Part shown: positions 13,943-21,885 of the stretch, one piece after another | Layout: each line of letters starts with the position of its first letter | How positions within the stretch are numbered: position 1 is the stretch's first letter | DNA from: Lichenicoccus roseus | Lineage (GTDB): Bacteria > Pseudomonadota > Alphaproteobacteria > Acetobacterales > Acetobacteraceae | DNA: 64,000 nt | Reading direction: 5' to 3' | Assembly: GCF_005844085.1 (NCBI RefSeq) | Contig: NZ_VCDI01000003.1 | Coordinates: 520,374 to 584,373 of the forward strand | Notes under the pieces: model-generated | Told to the model about the DNA's origin: nothing | What the model saw: only the letters and a program-made list of their open reading frames with translations | The model's database searches: none | Made by a program: the position numbers and the translations under genes

Positions 13943-14704
13943 TCATCCAGGCGCCTCGCCTGCAACGGGCATGGCCTCGATCATGTCCTGCAGGCGAGAC
14001 CTTGCCGCCGGCAGCGGTTGATGCCGTGCCCCGAAGGCGTCTCTTGCCAGGAAATGTCCCGTCAGCCGAAGACCCTGGCTCCAGGTTGACGGATTGCCAA
14101 CGTCCCCTGCGTTCATGATGAAGGGCGGCAAGGGCAGCAGCCGATCGCGCCAGGTGCCGGCTCCGACGGCGGAGACACCTCTTCCGCTACGCGGCGAGAC
14201 GAAGCTCAACTCGCCCGCCTCACCGGTCACCGCACAACTCGTGAGATCCAGCCCGTAGCCAAGATCGGCGAGCAGTGCCGCCTCCCACCGGATCAGGGCG
14301 ACCACGCCACTACGCTGGGCCTCCTCAGCATCCAGGCTCAGCAGGGTGAGCAACTTAACCAGCCCGTCGAACACACGCGGATGCGGCTCGCGTTCCGGCA
14401 GAGCGCCGTCGGCAACCGCGCAACATGACGACAGCAACGCAAGCGGAAGCCGGTGCAGCATGATCCGGGCGGCGGAAGGATGCACCAGTTCGGCGCCGAG
14501 ATTGCCCAGCTGTTCCGGAAGCCTTGCAAACCACCGCGCTGACACCAGATTGCCGGCTTGCCACAGCGACGCCTGCTTGCGCGACGCCCCACCACGCACC
14601 AGCCCGCGATAGGCGCCGTGTTCCGCCGTCAGCACGTGGGCCACGACCGCGTTTTCCCCGTAGGGAGTGGCGGAAAGCACAAGGGCGGGAGCCTCCCACT
14701 CCAT
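13943..14704 (-). CDS. recO: DNA repair protein RecO
   Basis: A 253-residue RecFOR-pathway protein that loads RecA on SSB-coated DNA. The N-terminal OB fold is visible (EAPALVLSATPYGENAVVAH, then LTAEHGAYRGLVRGGASR), followed by a helical domain (LLADLGYGLDLTSCAVTG, then ELSFVSPRSGRGVS), as in alphaproteobacterial RecO. The zinc-finger cysteines are reduced here, which is common in this group. Start ATG 14704. It lies 37 nt downstream of tsf on the same strand, so it may be read from the rpsB promoter. The usual follower of tsf (pyrH) is absent. Confidence 0.93.
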   Translation of the reverse strand: MEWEAPALVLSATPYGENAVVAHVLTAEHGAYRGLVRGGASRKQASLWQAGNLVSARWFARLPEQLGNLGAELVHPSAARIMLHRLPLALLSSCCAVADGALPEREPHPRVFDGLVKLLTLLSLDAEEAQRSGVVALIRWEAALLADLGYGLDLTSCAVTGEAGELSFVSPRSGRGVSAVGAGTWRDRLLPLPPFIMNAGDVGNPSTWSQGLRLTGHFLARDAFGARHQPLPAARSRLQDMIEAMPVAGEAPG

Positions 14705-14740
14705 GGATGCTCCCGCCCCGCTGTTATAGTCCGGTTACGA

Positions 14741-15679
14741 TCAGGCCGGCTCGAGATCCGGATCCGGGTCCTTCTTGACCCCGGAGGCGGCGGCGACCTC
14801 GGCGGCGAAGTCGCTGCTCTCCTTCTCGATACCCTCACCCAGCTTGAAGCGATCGAACGCCACCAGCTTGCCGCCGGCCTTCTGCACGACCGCCTTCACG
14901 CGGCTCTCGCCGTCATGCACCCAGACCTGCTCGAGCAGAACCACTTCCTCGTAGTACTTCCGCACCCGGCCATCGACCATCTTCTCGATGATCGCTTCCG
15001 GCTTGCCGGAGGCGCGCGCCTGCTCCATCAACACTGCCCGCTCGCGCTCCAGCGCCGCCGGATCGACCGCATCGACATCGAGGGCGCTCGGACTAGTCGC
15101 CGCCACATGCATGCCGACCTGACGGCCAAGCATCTCGAGCGCATCGCTTTCACTTGGCGCCTCAAGGGCCGCCAGTACGCCGATCTTGCCCAGGCCCGGA
15201 CGCAGCGCACCGTGCACATAGGTCGCCACCACGCCGGACGGTACTGTCAGCACGCGTGCCCGGCGCAGTGACATGTTCTCGCCGATGGTCGCGATCAGGT
15301 GGGTGATCTCGTCGGCAACGCTGCGACCGGTCGGCAGCATTGCGGTCTTGATCGCCTCGATATCGTCACCGATCTGCAGTGCGATCTGCGCCACGCTCTC
15401 GACGAAGGCCTGGAAGCTCTCGTTGCGCGCTACGAAGTCGGTTTCGGCATTGACCTCGACCATCGCCGCGATGCGCGGACCGGATGCCACACCGACGAGG
15501 CCCTCGGCGGCGACCCGGCCGGACTTCTTGGCAGCGGCAGCGAGGCCCTTCTTGCGCAACCAGTCGACTGCCTGCTCGATGTCGCCGCCGGTCTCGTTCA
15601 GCGCCTTCTTGCAGTCCATCATGCCCGCGCCGGTCTTTTCGCGCAGTTCCTTCACCAGGGCGGCGGTGATCTCGGCCAT
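14741..15679 (-). CDS. tsf: Elongation factor Ts
   Basis: A 312-residue guanine-nucleotide exchange factor for EF-Tu. The N-terminal UBA-like domain begins [20 protein letters not shown] and continues [20 protein letters not shown], the family signature. The [18 protein letters not shown] motif follows, then the core dimerisation domain and a C-terminal module ([17 protein letters not shown]). The ribosome site GAGGAGAGAGG is very strong. It lies 118 nt downstream of rpsB, separated by a hairpin. The C-terminus ends with an acidic tail ([11 protein letters not shown]). Confidence 0.97.
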   Translation of the reverse strand: MAEITAALVKELREKTGAGMMDCKKALNETGGDIEQAVDWLRKKGLAAAAKKSGRVAAEGLVGVASGPRIAAMVEVNAETDFVARNESFQAFVESVAQIALQIGDDIEAIKTAMLPTGRSVADEITHLIATIGENMSLRRARVLTVPSGVVATYVHGALRPGLGKIGVLAALEAPSESDALEMLGRQVGMHVAATSPSALDVDAVDPAALERERAVLMEQARASGKPEAIIEKMVDGRVRKYYEEVVLLEQVWVHDGESRVKAVVQKAGGKLVAFDRFKLGEGIEKESSDFAAEVAAASGVKKDPDPDLEPA

Positions 15680-15703
15680 CGGCCTCTCTCCTCAAGCAGG
15701 GAA

Positions 15704-15733
15704 CACGCCCAGCCGTTGACCCGGCCGGGCGTG
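15704..15733 (-). promoter_or_regulatory. Hairpin in the rpsB-tsf intergenic region
   Basis: CACGCCC (15704-15710) pairs with GGGCGTG (15727-15733), with an inner GCCG/CGGC helix (15712-15715 with 15722-15725), so the 30-nt element folds into one nearly continuous stem. No U-run follows on either strand. It lies just ahead of the tsf ribosome site. Differential expression of rpsB and tsf by an intergenic structure is known in other bacteria; here the role is inferred. Confidence 0.55.
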
Positions 15734-15797
15734 ACTTCGGCATCAACAGGACGGACCGGATCGCACCAGGCGTTCCGCTCCCGGTAGGCAGTCCGGA

Positions 15798-16637
15798 CTA
15801 TTCCGCCGGAGCCGCATGGGTCTCGGCGACGGGAGCCGACACCTCGCCCTGGCCGGGTATCTCGCCCTGCAACTCGGATGCGGACACCTCGGGCGCCATC
15901 TCGATCGGCAGGTCCTCGGCGCCGCCGTAATCCTGGCCCGATGCGCCAAGCTCGGCGCTGATGCCGTCCAGCACCGCGGAGGCAATCAGGTCGCAGTACA
16001 TCGTGATCGCACGGATCGCATCGTCGTTGCCGGGGATCGGATAAGTGACGCCGGCCGGATCCGAATTGCTGTCAAGCACCGCGATCACCGGAATGCCAAG
16101 CTTGTTGGCTTCCTCGACCGCCAGCTTCTCCTTGTTGGTGTCGATGATGAACAGGATGTCCGGCAGGCCGCCCATCTCCTTGATGCCACCCAGCGAGCGC
16201 TCCAGCTTCTCCTGGTCGCGGGTGATCTCCAGGATCTCCTTCTTGGTCAGCCCCTGGGTGTCGCCGGAAAGCATCTCCTCGATCTGGCGCAGCCGCTTGA
16301 TCGAGCCGGTGATGGTCTTCCAGTTGGTCAGCATGCCGCCGAGCCAGCGATGGTTGACGTAGTACTGGCCGCAGCGCTTCGCCGCATCCGCCACATGCTC
16401 GGACGCCGCCCGCTTGGTGCCGACGAACAGCACGCGGCCGCCGTTTGCCACGGTGTCGCGGACCGCGCGCAGGGCGCGATCCAGCATCGGCACCGTCTGC
16501 TGCAGGTCGATGATGTGGACCTGGTTGCGGATGCCGAACAGGTACGGCGCCATCCGCGGGTTCCAGCGGCGGGTGTGGTGACCGAAATGGACACCGGCCT
16601 CGAGCAGCTGGCGGAGAGTATAGTCGGGCATCGCCAT
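15798..16637 (-). CDS. rpsB: 30S ribosomal protein S2
   Basis: A 279-residue S2. The start is the ATG at 16637 ([20 protein letters not shown]) with AAGGA 8 nt upstream; the open frame above it is not coding. Family motifs include [49 protein letters not shown] and [19 protein letters not shown]. It is about 25 residues longer than typical S2; the extra part is an acidic Ala/Glu/Pro-rich C-terminal tail ([20 protein letters not shown]). It heads the rpsB-tsf-recO group. Confidence 0.97.
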   Translation of the reverse strand: MAMPDYTLRQLLEAGVHFGHHTRRWNPRMAPYLFGIRNQVHIIDLQQTVPMLDRALRAVRDTVANGGRVLFVGTKRAASEHVADAAKRCGQYYVNHRWLGGMLTNWKTITGSIKRLRQIEEMLSGDTQGLTKKEILEITRDQEKLERSLGGIKEMGGLPDILFIIDTNKEKLAVEEANKLGIPVIAVLDSNSDPAGVTYPIPGNDDAIRAITMYCDLIASAVLDGISAELGASGQDYGGAEDLPIEMAPEVSASELQGEIPGQGEVSAPVAETHAAPAE

Positions 16638-16835
16638 CGGCGTGTCCTTTCCTTCTGGTTGTGCCTCCGCGGGGCCATTGTCCAAACGGACACCAGAGCC
16701 GCCCCGCGTGCGAATTACCGGTCCAGCCACACCCTGAGGGCACGGTTCGACCGGCATGCGGCATATGGCCAAGTTGCCGGCCAAAAGCAAGCGCGCCCGG
16801 GTGCCCTCGGCTGGCGATCTGGTATGCTCGGGCGC

Positions 16836-17549
16836 ATGAGCCAGCCCAACATGATCCCCACTCCGCCCGCCATCCTGCTGCCGACCACCACCGGCGCCGC
16901 CTTCCCGGTGCGCCGGGTCTACTGCGTCGGACGCAACTACGCGGAACACGCGCGCGAAATGGGCGCCGATCCCGACCGCGAGCCGCCATTCTTCTTCTCC
17001 AAGCCCGCCGACGCGCTCCTGCCCGCCGGTGCCCTGTCGCGGGGCATCACCGAGATGCCCTACCCGCCGGCCACCGACGACCTGCACCACGAGATCGAGC
17101 TGGTGGCGGCACTACGCTCCGGCGGCAGCGACATCCTCCTCGAAGGGGCGCTCGATCATGTCTGGGGTTACGGTGTTGGCCTGGACATGACCCGGCGTGA
17201 CCTCCAGGCCATCGCCAAGAAGCAGGGTCGCCCCTGGGATATGGCCAAGGGCTTCGACCACTCCGCGCCGATCGGCTTGCTGGTGCCTACGTCCGATGTC
17301 GACGATCCCGGCCGTGGCGCCATCACCCTGCGTGTGAACGGCGAACTCCGGCAGCAGGGCGACCTCTCCGACATGATCTGGCCGCTTGCCGAAACCATCG
17401 TGTTTCTCTCCCGCCTGGTCCGGCTCGAAGCTGGCGACCTGATCTTCACCGGCACGCCGTCAGGAGTGGGCGCCGTCAAGCGCGGCGATCTGCTCGAGGG
17501 AAGCATTGCGGGGATCGGCGGCGTGACGGTGCGCATCGGCGGCCGATAG
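16836..17549 (+). CDS. Fumarylacetoacetate hydrolase family protein
   Basis: A 237-residue enzyme of the FAH superfamily (C-C bond hydrolases and decarboxylases using a divalent metal). The motifs are [16 protein letters not shown] near the N-terminus, then [11 protein letters not shown], the metal ligands in [10 protein letters not shown], the [13 protein letters not shown] segment, [11 protein letters not shown], and the C-terminal [16 protein letters not shown]. These fit the YcgM/acylpyruvase branch. The exact substrate cannot be told. Start ATG 16836 (MSQPNMIP); another ATG lies 12 nt upstream. Divergent from rpsB with about 200 nt between, enough for both promoters. Confidence 0.9.
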   Translation: MSQPNMIPTPPAILLPTTTGAAFPVRRVYCVGRNYAEHAREMGADPDREPPFFFSKPADALLPAGALSRGITEMPYPPATDDLHHEIELVAALRSGGSDILLEGALDHVWGYGVGLDMTRRDLQAIAKKQGRPWDMAKGFDHSAPIGLLVPTSDVDDPGRGAITLRVNGELRQQGDLSDMIWPLAETIVFLSRLVRLEAGDLIFTGTPSGVGAVKRGDLLEGSIAGIGGVTVRIGGR

Positions 17550-17564
17550 ATTGCAGGCGACCGC

Positions 17565-20411
17565 CTAACGCAGGTCCGAGAAGATGCCGTGATCGCGCGA
17601 GAAGTGCGGGTTGTAGAACGGGTCGACCGTCAGCTGGTCCCCCCAGCGTTCGAGCATGACCTGATTCTCGTAGAAGAAACGCGGCGCCTTGCCGGCGGAG
17701 ATATCGTCGCCCCGGCTGAGTGACTCATGGTGTTCGGCCACCATGTCCGGCGTCCAGAGTACGTGCCAGCCAAGTGCCGCAACCTTCAGACAGAGGTCGA
17801 CGTCATTGAAGGTGACCTTGAGCTCCCGCTCGTCGAAGCCACCTGCTTCGAGAAACGCCTCCGACCGGCACAGCATGCAGGCGCCGGTCACCGCCGAGTA
17901 GCGTTGCGCGCAACGCGCCCGGCCAAGATATCCGCCATGATCCGCCGGAAGCCCGCGAAAGGCGTGATCCGCTATCCCGCCGACACCCAGGATCACACCG
18001 GCATGCTGTACGGTGCCGTTCGGGTAGAGCAGCTTGGCTCCGACGATCGCCGCCCGCGGGTCTGCCATCGCCTCTCCGACCAGGATGTGCAGCCAGTCGG
18101 GCTGCTGGACGAACACGTCGTTGTTGAGGAACACGTAGAATTCGGACGTGAACTCCCGTACCATCATGTTGTTGAGGCGCGCGTAGTTGAACGCCTCCCG
18201 CACTTGCCGCACGACCACGTGTGGATCCAGCGCTGCCTCCAGGCAGAATTCCGCCGCCGCCGGGGTGACCGACCCGTTATCGACCAGCACGATCCGCCAG
18301 TCCCTCCAACGGGTATTCTTGAGCAGGCGCTCCAGACACCGACGCGTGGTCGCCACCTGGTCCTTGAACGGGACGATGATGGTGACCGAAGGCTCTTCGG
18401 CGTATCCCCAGTTGATTCTGTAGCCCGCGCCCCCGCGATGCGCGGCAACACCGCTCGCTGCGAAGCCGCGCCGCACGAGATGGTCTGCAACCGCACGCCG
18501 GCCCGCCTCGATCGCCTCCGGTTGCCTAGTCGACAGCACGGAACCAGTGCGCCGGTGTGACAGGATCTCGGCCAGGTGGCCGATCTGCCCGGGCTCGCAG
18601 GCTTCCCACAGCCGGAGCAGCAGGTCGTGCTCCTGCGCCCCGTCGTAGTTCGTCCGTAGCAGATCCGCCCGCATCAGCAGCGGCCGATCGATCATCAACA
18701 GGCTGCCGATATAGTTGTTCCCGAGCAACAGGCGGTAGTTCCAATCGGGCTTGAGCTTCGGCTCACTGAGCCCGCCGAATTCGTCGATCGCATCCTCGTC
18801 CGAATAAAGGACCTTTGCCCCGGTCCTAAGCGCCTCCCGCACCATCTCCTCGAGCGCGACATCGACCATCAGGTCTTCCTGGCCGAACATCACCACATAG
18901 GCGCCAAGGGCACGCCGCAACGCCACGTTGCTGGCTGCGCCGATGCCGCGATGCTGCCTGCCAAGCACGCAGACGATCCGAGGATCGGCTGCGGAATATG
19001 TCCGCAGGCAGGCGGACAGTGCCGTCTGTCTGCTGCCGTCGTCGACGATGATCAGCTCCCAGTTCAGGTAAGTCTGTGCGCAGACGGACGCGATCGCAGC
19101 GGTCAGATAAGCGAGGTTGGCGCGATGGACCGGCATGACGATCGACACCAGCGGCGGATCGTCGCACGGGGTGGCAGCGCCGGCGACACGGGAACGCAGC
19201 CGCGCAAGGTTGCGCCGGGCCCAGCCGTCGTAGTTGTCGATGGTGGCGTCCGAGACCGGCAGCATGGCATGGAGCTGGCGCTGCAGCTTGAAGGTCTTGG
19301 CGCAGAGGTCCTCGACCGTCTCCATCAGCGACCGCAACTCGCCCTCGTTCTCGGTCGGACGATGCTTGACCACCAACGGGCTGCCGGCCAGTTCCTGGCC
19401 ATCCGGCAGGACGCGAAACACGAACTCGAATTCCACCCCGCTCCGGCATTGCGCCGGGAGCCTGAACTCGAAGCCCACCGCCGGATCGCAGCGATTCTCC
19501 CTCGCGACATCCAGCCGCGGCAGGTCGGCGACGATCTCGCTCACGCCGATCCCGTTGCACAGCACCTCGATACGCAGCCTGCCTTCGAGATCGCCGGTCT
19601 GGAGATCCCGGCGCGCCGCCCAACCCTTGATGCTGTCCCCGTGCAGGCCGTCCACGACACCTGCGATCGAGGTCAGCGGCCTGATGGTGAAGTCGATTGT
19701 GTTCCGCGTCTTCCCCTGCGCATCGAGGAAGGGAAGCGTGCTGCCATCCTCGAACAGGATGACCAGCGAATGGGTCAGCCCATCGATATAGCGGCGCCCG
19801 ATCTCGAATTCGAACCCGCCGATCTCGTTCGGCAACCCGAGCGCACGCAGAGCCCGATGCGGACGGTCGCAAGCTGCGATGCCGGCGGCGTTGCCATCGA
19901 CAAACACACGTAGCCGCACCGTCTCTTCCGGCGCCTGCCTCGAAACTGCCCACCCGGTGATGATGCTCCCGGAGAGCGGATCAGCAAGGCCGGCGTTGCC
20001 GTCCTGTCCCGCATCCGCCGCAACCCGCCTCTCCTGGTCGAGATCCTTGCCCCGAGCCTGCGTGTCGGGTGGCTGCTCGAAGCGGAAGCGAATGTTGGAG
20101 CGCGTCACGCCGCCACGAGTCGGGCATTCGATCGCAGTCCCGTCGCCCAGCACCAGGGACAGGACGTGCGAGCGCCCATCCTGGAAATTCCAGGGGATCT
20201 GATAGCTGAAGCGCCGCGTGCCATCTGCAAGTGCAGCGTCGCCAGATCCTGATGACACCATCGCACTTCCGGCGCCCTCACCGTCGATGAAGGCATCCAC
20301 CACCCCATCGCCCGGCGCGACCAGCCATCCGGTGACAAGTGCGCTCTCCACCGGATCGGCTCGGCCGAAACAGGCAGTTCCGGCGGTAGCCGAAGCGCCA
20401 CCGCCGTCCAT
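17565..20411 (-). CDS. Large two-domain family 2 glycosyltransferase with three N-terminal modules
   Basis: A 948-residue protein likely adding sugars to a cell-surface polymer. Residues about 1-370 contain three similar modules, each with a GW signature and a short beta pattern (VTGWLVAPGDGVVDAFIDG; ITGWAVSRQAPEETVRLRV; IKGWAARRDLQTGDLEGRL). Two GT-A domains follow. The first, about 415-640, has VSIVMPVHRANLAYL and LIIVDDGS, but the usual DxD region reads FGQEDLMVD. The second, about 675-930, has VTIIVPFKDQVATT, LNNDVFVQQPDW and GGFDERELKVTFNDVDLCL. ATG 20411 has AGGAG 8 nt upstream. It follows the RTX-like gene by 15 nt, so the two are probably one operon. Confidence 0.85.
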   Translation of the reverse strand: MDGGGASATAGTACFGRADPVESALVTGWLVAPGDGVVDAFIDGEGAGSAMVSSGSGDAALADGTRRFSYQIPWNFQDGRSHVLSLVLGDGTAIECPTRGGVTRSNIRFRFEQPPDTQARGKDLDQERRVAADAGQDGNAGLADPLSGSIITGWAVSRQAPEETVRLRVFVDGNAAGIAACDRPHRALRALGLPNEIGGFEFEIGRRYIDGLTHSLVILFEDGSTLPFLDAQGKTRNTIDFTIRPLTSIAGVVDGLHGDSIKGWAARRDLQTGDLEGRLRIEVLCNGIGVSEIVADLPRLDVARENRCDPAVGFEFRLPAQCRSGVEFEFVFRVLPDGQELAGSPLVVKHRPTENEGELRSLMETVEDLCAKTFKLQRQLHAMLPVSDATIDNYDGWARRNLARLRSRVAGAATPCDDPPLVSIVMPVHRANLAYLTAAIASVCAQTYLNWELIIVDDGSRQTALSACLRTYSAADPRIVCVLGRQHRGIGAASNVALRRALGAYVVMFGQEDLMVDVALEEMVREALRTGAKVLYSDEDAIDEFGGLSEPKLKPDWNYRLLLGNNYIGSLLMIDRPLLMRADLLRTNYDGAQEHDLLLRLWEACEPGQIGHLAEILSHRRTGSVLSTRQPEAIEAGRRAVADHLVRRGFAASGVAAHRGGAGYRINWGYAEEPSVTIIVPFKDQVATTRRCLERLLKNTRWRDWRIVLVDNGSVTPAAAEFCLEAALDPHVVVRQVREAFNYARLNNMMVREFTSEFYVFLNNDVFVQQPDWLHILVGEAMADPRAAIVGAKLLYPNGTVQHAGVILGVGGIADHAFRGLPADHGGYLGRARCAQRYSAVTGACMLCRSEAFLEAGGFDERELKVTFNDVDLCLKVAALGWHVLWTPDMVAEHHESLSRGDDISAGKAPRFFYENQVMLERWGDQLTVDPFYNPHFSRDHGIFSDLR

Positions 20412-20426
20412 TCCCCTAGCTCCTGA

Positions 20427-21629
20427 TCAGGAGAAATTGCTCTTGGTCAAGTCGGTGACGTTGGTCAAGGTGATCTTTGTGTTGTCCGAAAGCGTGACGA
20501 CGGCGCCGGTCGCGCTGTACTGGACATGCTGCAAGGCGTAGCTCACCTCGCTGCTGCCGAAGCCCTTGAGGTTGAGGCTGTCACCCTTGGCGCCGGAGAA
20601 GTCGACGATCAGGGCGTTCGAGGCATCGCCCTTGATGAACTGGAAGACGTCCTTGCCGAGCCCGCCCTGCATGGTGACGGTGCCGCTACCGCCGATCAGG
20701 GTGTCGGTGCCATAGCCGCCGGTCACTTGATCGGATCCGCCGCCGGCCTGCAGCAGGTCGTTGCCCGAGGAGAGCGATCCGTCGAGCGTCTCGTTACCTC
20801 CTGCGGCATACAGGCTGGTGCCCCCGCTTCCGGTCGCATCCAGCACATCGCCGCTGCCGCCGCCAAGGATGGTGGTTGGTCCGCTGCCGCCGACGATCAG
20901 GTTGTTGCCGGCCGTTCCGCCCTGGAAATACCCACCCGCAACGGCAAATACGGTATCCGAGCCGGCTCCGCCAAGGACTGTCGCAGCCCCGGCACCGCCG
21001 ATGAAGGTGAGATCGGCCCCGGTCGCGCTGACCCGGACCGGGCTGCCGCCGCTGGCGGCAATCGTATCGCTACCCGAATTTGCGGAGATCGTGTCGTTGC
21101 CGGTCGAGTTGATCAGGTTGTCACCGCCGTTGAGCAGGATCGTGTTGTCACCTGTCCCGGCGGAGACGGTGTTGAGACCGCCCGCGACAGAGATGAAGTC
21201 GTTGCCTGCCCCGGTCGCGATGTTCCAGGGTCCGCTCCCGCTTTCGATGATGCGGTTGTTCCCGTCGCCGGTCACGATCGTTCCCGACCCGCCCTCCGTG
21301 AAGAAGGTGAGCGCGCCGGAACCAGCCAATACGGTCTCATTCAACGCGCCGCCGCCGAACACCACCGAATTGGCAGCAACATCGACCAGCGCGACTGCCT
21401 CGCTCGGCAATGACAACGGCCCGCTCGCCTTGATGACGACTTCCTCCTGGACCCCTGGCGTGACCGGCGGCAGGCTTGCGCCGGTGTAGGTCACCGCCGA
21501 CAGCGCTCCCGAGTTGATCGATTTCGTCAAAGCATCGGCAAGCCCCTGCGCCAGCAGGGCGTTCTGTCCCGATGCAAACGGTAATGTAATAGTTTCGCCC
21601 GAGCCTCCGGAGACGGTGACACCAGCCAT
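20427..21629 (-). CDS. RTX-like calcium-binding repeat protein
   Basis: A 400-residue protein rich in Gly, Asp, Asn, Ser and Thr. Residues about 110-350 are stacked GxGN/GGxG(N/D)D-type repeats (TGDGNNRIIESG, TGAGNDFISVAG, GGAGSDTVFAVAG, GGYGTDTLIGGSG, GGLGKDVFQF), forming a parallel beta-roll that binds calcium. The C-terminal end after the repeats (VVTLSDNTKITLTNVTDL) resembles the uncleaved secretion region of type I substrates. There is no Sec signal. Many repeats are off-consensus, so calcium binding may be weak. No type I exporter gene is adjacent. It is likely co-expressed with the downstream glycosyltransferase. Confidence 0.8.
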   Translation of the reverse strand: MAGVTVSGGSGETITLPFASGQNALLAQGLADALTKSINSGALSAVTYTGASLPPVTPGVQEEVVIKASGPLSLPSEAVALVDVAANSVVFGGGALNETVLAGSGALTFFTEGGSGTIVTGDGNNRIIESGSGPWNIATGAGNDFISVAGGLNTVSAGTGDNTILLNGGDNLINSTGNDTISANSGSDTIAASGGSPVRVSATGADLTFIGGAGAATVLGGAGSDTVFAVAGGYFQGGTAGNNLIVGGSGPTTILGGGSGDVLDATGSGGTSLYAAGGNETLDGSLSSGNDLLQAGGGSDQVTGGYGTDTLIGGSGTVTMQGGLGKDVFQFIKGDASNALIVDFSGAKGDSLNLKGFGSSEVSYALQHVQYSATGAVVTLSDNTKITLTNVTDLTKSNFS

Positions 21630-21885
21630 GATACTGTTCCAATTTTCTGTTTGCGGAAGCTGGTAGGCGTCGCAAAAAGACTGTTAATGGAACCAACCCG
21701 GCTTCTCAACAGCTAAATCGATGAACCGAAGTTCACCAAATCATCTTAATATCGAGAACAGGATCACAGATGGAGCTAATGCGCGTATGTCCATCCCGAC
21801 GATGTCTTGCACAGGCCTGTGCCAGACAAACAGAACTTGTCTGTTCAGTGCTACAGATCGAACTCGTGTTGATACCGAACAGGAG
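21630..21885. other. Intergenic region with two inverted repeats
   Basis: About 256 nt between the RTX-like gene start and the end of the RND operon. It holds a perfect 14-bp palindrome GCACAGGCCTGTGC at 21809-21822. Just beyond it AGACAA (21824-21829) pairs with TTGTCT (21837-21842) across a 7-nt loop. The second could end the RND transcript; the first may be an operator for the RTX-like gene. No gene is visible. Confidence 0.4.
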
